Origin: Acidobacteriota bacterium | GTDB lineage: Bacteria; Acidobacteriota; Polarisedimenticolia; Polarisedimenticolales; Polarisedimenticolaceae | Assembly: GCA_029861955.1 (NCBI GenBank) | Contig: JAOTYK010000004.1 | Span: 85,351-149,350, forward strand | Direction: 5' to 3' | DNA length: 64,000 nucleotides | In this document: piece after piece, positions 16,305 through 22,789 of the stretch | How the letters are laid out: each line of letters opens with the position of its first letter | How positions within the stretch are numbered: position 1 is the stretch's first letter | The notes under the pieces: generated by a model | The model's input: the letters and a program-made list of their open reading frames with translations, nothing else | What the model was told of the DNA's origin: nothing | The model's database searches: none | Translations under genes and position numbers: made by a program

Positions 16305-18086
16305 TCACTGTTCGAAGCAGTAAAAATGGAGCGGGATCGCGCACGAGTAAGTGCTCAGATCGGTCCAGTCGGCGTTCATCGACCAGGGATTCCCCATGCC
16401 TCCATCGGTCGACGAATCCTTGTCCGTCCAGCCGTTACAATGATCCGGGCCCGGCGTGCCGTCGATCAGGGTGCCGGACCATACCCGCTCCAGCGCGGAA
16501 TCGGGGACGACACTGCCGCTTTCGTCGAGATTGATCGGAGCCAGCAGGTTGCCCGAGGTCAAGGCCGCCCAGTTGTTGGCGATGACCGTCCCGTCCACGC
16601 GCACATAGGGATCCGTCGACTGCGAGAACGACGTGCCGGGGCCGGAGACACCGTCCGAGAGCCAGGCTTTATAGGTTCCGGCAAGATTGGCTGCGCGAGC
16701 CATCAGCTGGCACTTCTTGTCGGCACCGGAAACGCCGCCACAGTTTCCGTCCCTCGCGAGGCTGGAGACGAAGGCGAGCCGGCGACACGAGGCGAAACGG
16801 CTGCGTTCGGCGATCGACCCGTAACCCAACGTGCCCTCGCGTACAGTCGTTGCAGCGGTAACCAAGTAGAAGTAACCCTCTCCCGACGGCGGGAGATCGA
16901 ACTCCAGGTAGGTCGTGCTGGTGGTTGCCCCCGCGGTGGTACCCCAGCAATCGAATCCGATGTCGTTGAGCGCGCCACGATAGACGCGGTACTCACCGTT
17001 TACGTCGGCACTCACGTCGGGGTCGACGTCCCAGATGAGCACGGTCGTGGGAATCGCCCCAAGCTGCAGGTTCTGCACCGCTCCGGGGACAAGTGCGGGA
17101 TTGTGCAGCTCGTAGGCCCCCATGTCCGCCCGCGCCAAGCCATCACCATCGGCGTCAAGCAGTCGTTGATCGTGCGCCGATCCGGGATCGTCGTAATCGG
17201 TCGTGGGGTTGCCGCGGAAGTTCTCGGGTGTGGCGAGAACGTCGATTGCCGGGGAGCCTAGCGGCAAACGGTAGTCGTCACCGGCGGGATCGAGAAACAG
17301 GGGGTCCTGGCAGATGTTGTCGTTGACCGTGCAGCACGCCACATCGGTATCACTGGAGACGACGCTGGCGCAGTCGACGCCCACAAGATCGTCCGTGACG
17401 TTCCCGAAGACGATGCTGTTGACGACGAGCAGATCCGCCACCCACGGGGTGGTCTGCCGCACGCCGACGTCGCACCCCGTGACCGTAGAGAAAGCCAGGG
17501 TGGACGTGCCGACGGTCTCGAGCCGGACGCAATCCGCGGGACCCGTGATCACGCTATTGAACACGTCTGCGTTCCCGTAGAGATGTAGCGCCGCCTCCGT
17601 TCCACCGGTGATCCGACTGCCCTCGACCAGGGCGTCAGTCCCCTCTCCAACCTCCAGTCCGGTTTGCGAGAGCTGATCCAGCACCATGTTCGAGAGTTTG
17701 GCAACCGCGTCGGTGTTGATTCCGATCCCGGCGTTGCGAACGGTGAAACCGCTCATGCCGACCGGCCTCGAGTCACCGGGGCGTTCCGCAATCCTAACGG
17801 CGATGGCAGCACCGAGACCATCGATGATCGTGTTCGCCGGGCTCCCATCCGTGGCAACCAAATCGATCGGGTGCTCGATGACGAGCGGGGATGTATAGAT
17901 CCCGGGTTGAACCAGGAGCACGCATCCGTCCGTGACGCCAGCGCTGGCCAGAGCATCGGCGATCGTCGCGAAATCCGATCCGGGCTGACTGCCGACGGAG
18001 ACGAGACAACTGTTCGCTGCACTTCCCGCCAGGCCGGCAAGAACCACGCAGACGGTACCGAAAACCCTTCGACTCCACGAACCCAT
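16305..18086 (-). CDS. Secreted beta-helix protein with C-terminal DUF1554 domain
   Basis: A protein of 593 residues with a signal peptide (TVCVVLAGLAGSAAN). Residues about 30-330 contain repeated short strands (TIADALASAGVTDGCVLLVQ, GFTVRNAGIGI, VLDQLSQTGLEV and similar) typical of right-handed parallel beta-helix proteins. A fibronectin-like segment (QNLQLGAIPTTVLIWD) follows. The last 160 residues (RLAFVSSLARDGNCGG ... CQLMARAANLAGTYKAWLSD ... CNGWTDKDSS ... FYCFEQ) match DUF1554, a Cys-rich C-type-lectin/endostatin-like module. No catalytic residues can be named. An extracellular glycan-binding role is plausible. The start is chosen for the signal peptide; CAGGAGGTGCGATC precedes it. Confidence 0.8.
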   Translation of the reverse strand: MGSWSRRVFGTVCVVLAGLAGSAANSCLVSVGSQPGSDFATIADALASAGVTDGCVLLVQPGIYTSPLVIEHPIDLVATDGSPANTIIDGLGAAIAVRIAERPGDSRPVGMSGFTVRNAGIGINTDAVAKLSNMVLDQLSQTGLEVGEGTDALVEGSRITGGTEAALHLYGNADVFNSVITGPADCVRLETVGTSTLAFSTVTGCDVGVRQTTPWVADLLVVNSIVFGNVTDDLVGVDCASVVSSDTDVACCTVNDNICQDPLFLDPAGDDYRLPLGSPAIDVLATPENFRGNPTTDYDDPGSAHDQRLLDADGDGLARADMGAYELHNPALVPGAVQNLQLGAIPTTVLIWDVDPDVSADVNGEYRVYRGALNDIGFDCWGTTAGATTSTTYLEFDLPPSGEGYFYLVTAATTVREGTLGYGSIAERSRFASCRRLAFVSSLARDGNCGGVSGADKKCQLMARAANLAGTYKAWLSDGVSGPGTSFSQSTDPYVRVDGTVIANNWAALTSGNLLAPINLDESGSVVPDSALERVWSGTLIDGTPGPDHCNGWTDKDSSTDGGMGNPWSMNADWTDLSTYSCAIPLHFYCFEQ

Positions 18087-18379
18087 GATCGCACCTCCTG
18101 TAAGGGTCGATTCGGCCGGGGCGATGCCAGCCGCCTACCCGAACACTAAGGCGAGAAAAAGCGTTCTATTCGGCAGACAAAAGAAAGAATTTTTGGGGAC
18201 GCGCCTCGACGCGCTTCGCCGACGGTCCCAGCACCCGGTTTCAGTTCACGCACCGAACTGACAATCAACGTCAGATTTGTGTCAATTTTCGCTGGCCCCC
18301 GCCAATAGTTCCAAGGAATTCGGGGATTTACGAGACTCAGGCTCTGCTGCATCGCTGGCCTGCAAATTGCTCTTCAAAC
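18087..18379. other. Intergenic region between divergent genes
   Basis: It contains the ribosome site of the minus-strand gene (GGAGGTGCG just right of 18087) and the leader of the pseudopilin gene. An A/T-rich patch (aaaagaaagaatttttgggg, around 18180) stands out from the GC-rich surroundings. I see no gene or RNA. Confidence 0.4.
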
Positions 18380-18395
18380 AATGACGGAGGTCATT
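18380..18395 (+). promoter_or_regulatory. Shine-Dalgarno presented in a hairpin loop
   Basis: AATGAC-GGAG-GTCATT is a perfect 6-bp inverted repeat whose tetraloop is the GGAG ribosome binding site, ending 1 nt before the pseudopilin ATG. Folding in the mRNA could modulate initiation. Confidence 0.45.
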
Positions 18396-18396
18396 C

Positions 18397-18840
18397 ATGA
18401 GAGGAAGCAAGACCAGCGGGTTCACCCTGATCGAGTTGTTGATCGTCGTTGCGATCATCGGAATCATCGCTACGATCGCGATCCCGAATCTGCTCAATGC
18501 GCTCGATCGCGCCAAGCAGAAACGAACGATGGCCGACCTACGAACCGTCAGCAGTGCGATCGAACACTATTCGGTGGACAACACCAACTATCCGATGGTG
18601 AACACCATCGCCGGGCTGCAGTCGGCCTTAGTCCCGCTCTACACCGAGTCCATCCCATCCGAAGATGGCTGGTCCAACACGTACGTGGTCGACTCGGTGC
18701 CCTTCGAATACACGATTGCGTCGGGCGGAAAAGACGGCGGGGCGATCAACGTAGTCGGTGGCGAGACGGCGTATTTCGATGACGCGATCATCTTCGCCAA
18801 CGGCCAGTTCTATCAGTGGCCCGCAGGCAAGCAGCAGTAG
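18397..18840 (+). CDS. Type II secretion/type IV pilus-type pseudopilin (GspG-like)
   Basis: A protein of 147 residues. It has a classic class III leader, MRGSKTSG, followed by FTLIELLIVVAIIGIIATIA. The prepilin peptidase site lies between Gly and Phe, and Glu is at position 5 of the mature protein. The hydrophobic helix is followed by NALDRAKQKRTMADLRTVSS, typical of GspG or type IVa-like pilins. The globular part is short. The rest of a secretion or pilus operon is not in the window, so this is an orphan minor or major pseudopilin. The ribosome site lies in a hairpin loop (18380-18395). Confidence 0.88.
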   Translation: MRGSKTSGFTLIELLIVVAIIGIIATIAIPNLLNALDRAKQKRTMADLRTVSSAIEHYSVDNTNYPMVNTIAGLQSALVPLYTESIPSEDGWSNTYVVDSVPFEYTIASGGKDGGAINVVGGETAYFDDAIIFANGQFYQWPAGKQQ

Positions 18841-18949
18841 AGCCTGGTCGGCGTTGAACCCCACGTCCCCGCTCAAAGGGCGTTACAATAGGAGCGAGCG
18901 GTCAGCCTCCGGTGCCCCGCAACAATGAAACACCTCTGAGCGAGTCGCC

Positions 18950-19630
18950 ATGACGGTTGGAACCGAGCCCCCTGCTAACCGATCCGAAGCGATCCGACCC
19001 ATTGCTCGTGCTGCGGCTCGCGCGCGGGCGAAGCGTTTCGAGTTTTTTCGCTCCCTGCTGGACAGACTGGATCGACCGATCAGAATCCTCGACGTGGGCG
19101 GGACCGAGGCGTATTGGCGCGCGAATCTGGGCGATACGGAAAACGGCATCACCGTCGACGTCGTCAACCTGGGCCCACAGAAACCCGCGGAACTGCCCTA
19201 CCTCAAAACCCTCGAAGGCGACGCAACGGATCTGCGCGATACAGCCGACGGGACCTACGACGTCGCATACTCGAATTCGGTCATCGAGCATGTCGAGACC
19301 TGGGACAATCAGCGAAAGATGGCGGCGGAAATGAAACGGGTCGCCCGAAGCTATTACGTCCAGACCCCCTGGCGGCATTTCCCTCTAGAGCCACATTTCC
19401 TTTTTCCGTTCATCCAGTATCTTCCCAAAGGCGCCAAGTACGTGATCGCCAAGAACTGGCCTCTCGCCCGCCGGATGTACGGGAACGCAGAACTCGCTAG
19501 ACTCCACGCGCAAACGATCCGCCTGCTTACCAGGGGAGAGATGCGAGAACTCTTTCCCGAGGCGTTGTTCTACACCGAGAAGGCGCTGGGCTTGACGAAG
19601 TCCATCACCGCTTACCACGGCTTCAAGTAG
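18950..19630 (+). CDS. Class I SAM-dependent methyltransferase
   Basis: A protein of 226 residues. The Rossmann motif I is RILDVGGTEAYW (residues about 44-55). An acidic residue follows at the end of strand 2 (ITVDVVN), then GDATDLRDTADGTYD. SNSVIEHVETW is motif IV, as in the methyltransf_11 type. The C-terminal half has aromatic and basic stretches (TPWRHFPLEPHFLFPFIQYL) that could face a lipid or glycan substrate. The acceptor is unknown. No operon partner is close: the upstream pseudopilin ends 109 nt away and the downstream gene is convergent. Confidence 0.85.
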   Translation: MTVGTEPPANRSEAIRPIARAAARARAKRFEFFRSLLDRLDRPIRILDVGGTEAYWRANLGDTENGITVDVVNLGPQKPAELPYLKTLEGDATDLRDTADGTYDVAYSNSVIEHVETWDNQRKMAAEMKRVARSYYVQTPWRHFPLEPHFLFPFIQYLPKGAKYVIAKNWPLARRMYGNAELARLHAQTIRLLTRGEMRELFPEALFYTEKALGLTKSITAYHGFK

Positions 19631-19653
19631 CGGGACGCTAGCGTCGCAAACAC

Positions 19654-19689
19654 AAAAAGAGGGCCGACGGCACGGATCGCACGGCCCTC
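19654..19689 (-). terminator. Rho-independent terminator of the 19701 gene
   Basis: On the minus strand GAGGGCC...GGCCCTC forms a 7-bp stem with a 17-nt loop, followed by TTTTTGTG. It lies 11 nt after the stop codon at 19701. Confidence 0.75.
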
Positions 19690-19700
19690 ATGAGAACAGA

Positions 19701-20252
19701 TCAGTTCTCGGCAACCGGCACCTTCATCGAGCAGCAAGCAACGGCCCGTTCGATATGACAGCGTTCCGTCTTGATGCCGCCGAAGCAAGCGCCAAGATTG
19801 ATGGTCGTCCCATAGTCCATGTGGTCGTTGGACATCCAGCCGCTGCAGTTCAGGTCCGGCTCATTGAGGAAGAGCGAGCCGGCCTTCGCCATGTTCTGGG
19901 TCCAGGCCGAGTCCCCTCCGAGGAACAGCGCCGACGGGATATTGACGCTCATGCGGATCTCATCGACCGTGCAGACCCGGCTCGCGGCGAATGTTTCCTG
20001 ACACGCGCTCGACATGGTCAGCACACCCACGTTGCCGGCGAACGACTTGGTGGAGAACCCGACCAGCTGCATCCGGTCCGATTGCGTGGTCGGGACGGGT
20101 TGGGGAACGACCGGCAGGGGTATGGGCTGGGGAATCACCTCGTCTCCTGGGACCGGGCCGATGTTATCCGCGTCGGCCGGCGCGCCGGAGACCGGGCTGC
20201 CCCAGACCAACATCGCGGCAACAAAAATGAGACCAAGAGCACGTTTTTTCAT
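19701..20252 (-). CDS. Exported protein of unknown function
   Basis: The ATG at 20252 is preferred over an upstream start at 20321 because a strong AAAGGAGGT precedes it and a signal peptide follows (MKKRALGLIFVAAMLVWGSP). The mature product is about 160 residues. It has a Pro-rich linker (VIPQPIPLPVVPQPVP) and four to six Cys spread over the C-terminal part (SSACQETF, RVCTVDEIRMS, LNCSGW, GACFGGIKTERCHIERAVACC). The Cys-rich compact domain suggests an extracellular disulfide-stabilised fold. I do not recognise a family. It has its own terminator, so it is probably monocistronic. Confidence 0.7.
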   Translation of the reverse strand: MKKRALGLIFVAAMLVWGSPVSGAPADADNIGPVPGDEVIPQPIPLPVVPQPVPTTQSDRMQLVGFSTKSFAGNVGVLTMSSACQETFAASRVCTVDEIRMSVNIPSALFLGGDSAWTQNMAKAGSLFLNEPDLNCSGWMSNDHMDYGTTINLGACFGGIKTERCHIERAVACCSMKVPVAEN

Positions 20253-20420
20253 ACCGACCTCCTTTTCGCGTGTAGAACTGCGTGCGCAAGCCATTCTTGA
20301 ATTTTGGTCCCGAAGGGTCAATTCATCGGCTTGAAATGGGTATACACTCTTGTTATTGAGGCTGCGGTTCCCTGCCTCCGATGGACAGCGTTAGGACCGT
20401 GGCATCGACGCGGTTTCATC

Positions 20421-20909
20421 ATGGTTGTTCAGCCGAAAATCGGTCAACGATTGGCGGCAGCAAGACTTCGACGAAGTCGATCTCAGGCCGCTGTTGCCCG
20501 TGATGCGGGCATCGCGCCCTCGTACCTATCCCGTATCGAGACCGGCAAGGTCCAGCCGACGTATCGAACGTTGTCGCGGATTGCCCGCGCGATGGAGGTG
20601 CAGCTGGACGAGCTGGTTCCGTTCGATCCGGCCGAGCATCGACACGGGGTGCAGTGCCCGATCAGTCAGGAAGGGACTTGCATGTTGGATCTGATCCGGC
20701 CGGAGACGTACGCGGCCCATGGAAGCCACGGCGAGGACTACACGCCGAGGCAGATCAAGCTGATTCGGGAGTTTTCGCTCTTTATTCGGCGGATACCTAC
20801 CGACCGGCAATACGCGTTGACGGTGTTGATGGCGGACCTGATGCGGGCGTGGAGTGATGGGAACGACGACGCGGGGTCCGGACCGCTGAGCCGAACCCCC
20901 AATAAATAA
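20421..20909 (+). CDS. XRE-family helix-turn-helix regulator
   Basis: The start at the ATG 20421 gives 162 residues; an earlier in-frame ATG (20304) adds an unlikely N-terminus. Residues about 5-60 form a Cro/C1-type HTH (IGQRLAAARLRRSRSQAAVA ... GIAPSYLSRIETGKVQPTYRTL). The C-terminal 90 residues (CPISQEGTCMLDLI ... YTPRQIKLIREFSLFIRRI) are not a standard sensor domain; two Cys could bind metal or be redox active. The gene ends 25 bp before tRNA-Arg(CCG) on the other strand, next to the second integration site. It may be element-borne or an old chromosomal regulator. Confidence 0.82.
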   Translation: MVVQPKIGQRLAAARLRRSRSQAAVARDAGIAPSYLSRIETGKVQPTYRTLSRIARAMEVQLDELVPFDPAEHRHGVQCPISQEGTCMLDLIRPETYAAHGSHGEDYTPRQIKLIREFSLFIRRIPTDRQYALTVLMADLMRAWSDGNDDAGSGPLSRTPNK

Positions 20910-20933
20910 ATCTGTCCCCTTTCTAGGGGAGGC

Positions 20934-21010
20934 TGGTACGCGCGGCAGGATTCGAACCTGCGACCCCCAGCTTCGGAGGCTGGTGCTCTATCCAGCTGAG
21001 CTACGCGCGC
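20934..21010 (-). tRNA. tRNA-Arg (CCG), CCA encoded
   Basis: The acceptor GCGCGCG pairs with CGCGCGT (G1-U72). The anticodon stem CCAGC/GCTGG has loop CTCCGAA, giving anticodon CCG. The T-arm is GCAGG-TTCGAAT-CCTGC. Discriminator A is followed by CCA. Its 5' 42 bp (through the anticodon loop) are repeated at 22261-22302, so it has also served as an integration site. Confidence 0.97.
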
Positions 21011-21068
21011 GTGAGACGTATTGGCAGTAACTTACGACTGATTTTCAGTGTACCGCAAATTGTCCAGT

Positions 21069-21167
21069 CTAAGTTTCACTTAGTCTCGTCGCCCATGTGT
21101 GGCGCAGAACGTGATAGCCGTAAGGGATACCAGCCGACTCAAAGATTGGAATCATCCAACCGCGGAA
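21069..21167 (-). pseudogene. Tyrosine integrase box II relic
   Basis: The frame reads FRGWMIPIFESAGIPYGYHV, then LRHTWATRLSET, then a stop. AGIPYGYHVLRHTWATRL is the box II region of phage-type tyrosine recombinases (HxLRHTxAT). The remaining C-terminal part between 21011 and 21068 is no longer recognisable. It has the same orientation as the adjacent tRNA, as at the UCU locus. It is not closely similar to relics A-D, so it came from a different integrase. Confidence 0.8.
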
Positions 21168-21230
21168 GCTCTTGCCGGTATTCCATCGTGGCTGGCACAG
21201 TAGAGTTCCGTTAGGGTGCCGCGATTCCGC

Positions 21231-22031
21231 CTAGGGTGTGCTTCGCACCGGCCACACCAAGAGGGTGTTGGAGGACTTGGCCCCTGTTGTGAGGATACCG
21301 TCGTTAAGGCGCACAATAAACGCGTTGTACGGGAACTGGACCAGGCTGGTCGAGGACCAATAGTAGAACGGGGTCAGGCCCGAGAACACGGGCACGACAA
21401 ATGGATGGTCAGCTGCCAGGGCGGGGTTCCACTGACCGAAATCGATCATGCTCATGGCCTCCCTGGCATTGGGCAAACGCCAGTCGCCGGGGATTGATCC
21501 ATCGGAGAGTCCACAGGCTCCATCCGCCAATGCGGCGGCCCCTGCCAGGGCGGCGAGCCAGTTGCTTTCTGCAAAGCAGGTCGCGTCCTGCAGCCAGACC
21601 AGGCCGGTCAACCCGTCCGTGACTGTTCCGTCGAGGTTCTCCATGAAGCGTGGTGTAATCGCGACGCCTGCCTGGTTCTCGCCATCCTGCCCTGTGCCGC
21701 TGCAGGGCACCAACTCGCCATTCACGTCCCAACACGCCGTCTGACCTGTTTTCTGGACCGGCGCCTGGTCCTTCCCGCAATCGTCGGCACAGGCGCCTTC
21801 AAGATCGCCGTGTGCAAGATGGGACCAAACTCCCGTGGCACGCACGTGAATCGTGGTCGTAGAGGTTGGGCTACCCGGCGGGATGTGGCACAGCGTCACC
21901 AACTCGGATGGCACCACGCCGGCATGATCCGGACCGGAACCCGCACCCAGCGGTGAAGCCGGTTGGGCGGTTGCTGGGCCAGCAATCACCGCGGAGCACA
22001 AGAGAAGCAAAACCAAACGGATGTTTCTCAT
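21231..22031 (-). CDS. Secreted DUF1566 (Lcl C-terminal-like) protein
   Basis: A protein of 266 residues with a signal peptide (LVLLLLCSAVIAGPATA). Residues about 40-110 are an unassigned spacer with Cys pairs (LCHIPPGSP, CADDCG, CWDVNGELVPCSG). From about residue 125 the DUF1566 pattern appears: TDGLTGLVWLQDATC ... ALADGACGLSDGS ... DWRLPNAREAMSMIDFG, then YYWSSTS. DUF1566 has a C-type-lectin-like fold used in surface adhesion. A strong GGGGAGGGTAG precedes the ATG. It is the only cargo of the element in tRNA-Arg(CCG). Confidence 0.82.
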   Translation of the reverse strand: MRNIRLVLLLLCSAVIAGPATAQPASPLGAGSGPDHAGVVPSELVTLCHIPPGSPTSTTTIHVRATGVWSHLAHGDLEGACADDCGKDQAPVQKTGQTACWDVNGELVPCSGTGQDGENQAGVAITPRFMENLDGTVTDGLTGLVWLQDATCFAESNWLAALAGAAALADGACGLSDGSIPGDWRLPNAREAMSMIDFGQWNPALAADHPFVVPVFSGLTPFYYWSSTSLVQFPYNAFIVRLNDGILTTGAKSSNTLLVWPVRSTP

Positions 22032-22260
22032 CTACCCTCCCCCCCTTTAGGCCCAACTGATGGGTTCAAGCGCGCGCTCAAAGTATACGGCGACAGGTGC
22101 AGCCCGACAATCGAACGCTTTTGCCTTCATGATAAACGACAGTTGTTTTGTATGGTCGGAGGAAACACGGCTTGTTTTACTTAGATGCTCCCGGCTGTTT
22201 TTGATCGACGGGAAGCGCGTCTCTATCTCGCCGATAGCGAATTACGCGACGCGGTCGAAA

Positions 22261-22302
22261 AGCTTCGGAGGCTGGTGCTCTATCCAGCTGAGCTACGCGC
22301 GC
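22261..22302 (-). repeat. Displaced tRNA-Arg(CCG) 5' half (42 bp)
   Basis: Identical to 20969-21010, covering tRNA bases 1-42 through the anticodon loop. There is no 3' half. It likely marks the original chromosomal 5' side of the tRNA before insertion. Confidence 0.92.
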
Positions 22303-22329
22303 TTTAGACCGGATCGTCAGCCTATCATC

Positions 22330-22704
22330 TCAATCGTCGTCGGGGTCCTTCACGTAGACCTTCATGGCCTCCCAGCGGGTCAACTGCACCTTGCCCGGCG
22401 CGAACCCACGGGGCTTGCGGACATCCCCGGCCCGGCAGACATGCACCTCGGTCTTGCCGCCGGCGCCGCGGGCCTTGGAGTGCCAGGCGGCCAGCTGGGC
22501 GGCCTTGCGCACCACCTCTCGTGGCGGCTCACCGGCCCCCTCGGGGATCCGGATGATGACGTGGGAGCCCGAGTAGTCGGCGACATGAAACCAGAGATCG
22601 TCGGGGTCGGCGACTTCGAGGGTCAGCCGGTCATTGTCGCCGGCGCCCTTGCCGACCAGGATCTCCCAGCCGTCGACGACCACCGTTCGGTACTTCACAT
22701 TCAT
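22330..22704 (-). CDS. Stand-alone NFACT-R (DUF814) domain protein
   Basis: The ATG at 22704 gives 124 residues; the longer frame has no supporting features. The protein contains the NFACT-R core: VVDGWEILVGKGAGDNDRLT, then DDLWFHVADYSGSHVIIR and later HSKARGAGGKTEVHVCRA. This domain is normally the C-terminal RNA-binding part of RqcH/NEMF-type proteins of ribosome quality control. Single-domain versions exist, and a role in tRNA or ribosome binding is inferred. The NFACT-N and coiled-coil domains are absent from this gene and its neighbours. It lies between the tRNA half copy and the terminator of the next gene, on the same strand. Confidence 0.85.
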   Translation of the reverse strand: MNVKYRTVVVDGWEILVGKGAGDNDRLTLEVADPDDLWFHVADYSGSHVIIRIPEGAGEPPREVVRKAAQLAAWHSKARGAGGKTEVHVCRAGDVRKPRGFAPGKVQLTRWEAMKVYVKDPDDD

Positions 22705-22732
22705 CCCCGGAGGATAGCAGCACGCGCTATAC

Positions 22733-22764
22733 AAAAAAGGGGGCATGGCCTGCGCCATGCCCCC
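22733..22764 (-). terminator. Strong Rho-independent terminator
   Basis: On the minus strand GGGGGCATGGC pairs with GCCATGCCCCC around a 4-nt loop, followed by TTTTTT. It lies 26 nt beyond the stop of the 1765-residue gene and isolates it from the NFACT-R gene. Confidence 0.92.
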
Positions 22765-22789
22765 ACTTGCTACTTGCTCTTGCGTGCCG

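Larger units (their letters stand above)
21011..22260. mobile_element. Degenerate integrative element at tRNA-Arg(CCG) (DUF1566 cargo)
   Basis: The left edge is an integrase relic adjoining the intact tRNA. The right edge is the displaced 42-bp tRNA 5' half at 22261-22302. One cargo gene is present. The plan matches the elements at tRNA-Arg(UCU), but the conserved edge hairpin is absent. Confidence 0.65.

Noticed and set aside
21231..22031. DUF1566 protein as a diversity-generating retroelement target
   Set aside because: No reverse transcriptase, template repeat or accessory gene is visible in the window.
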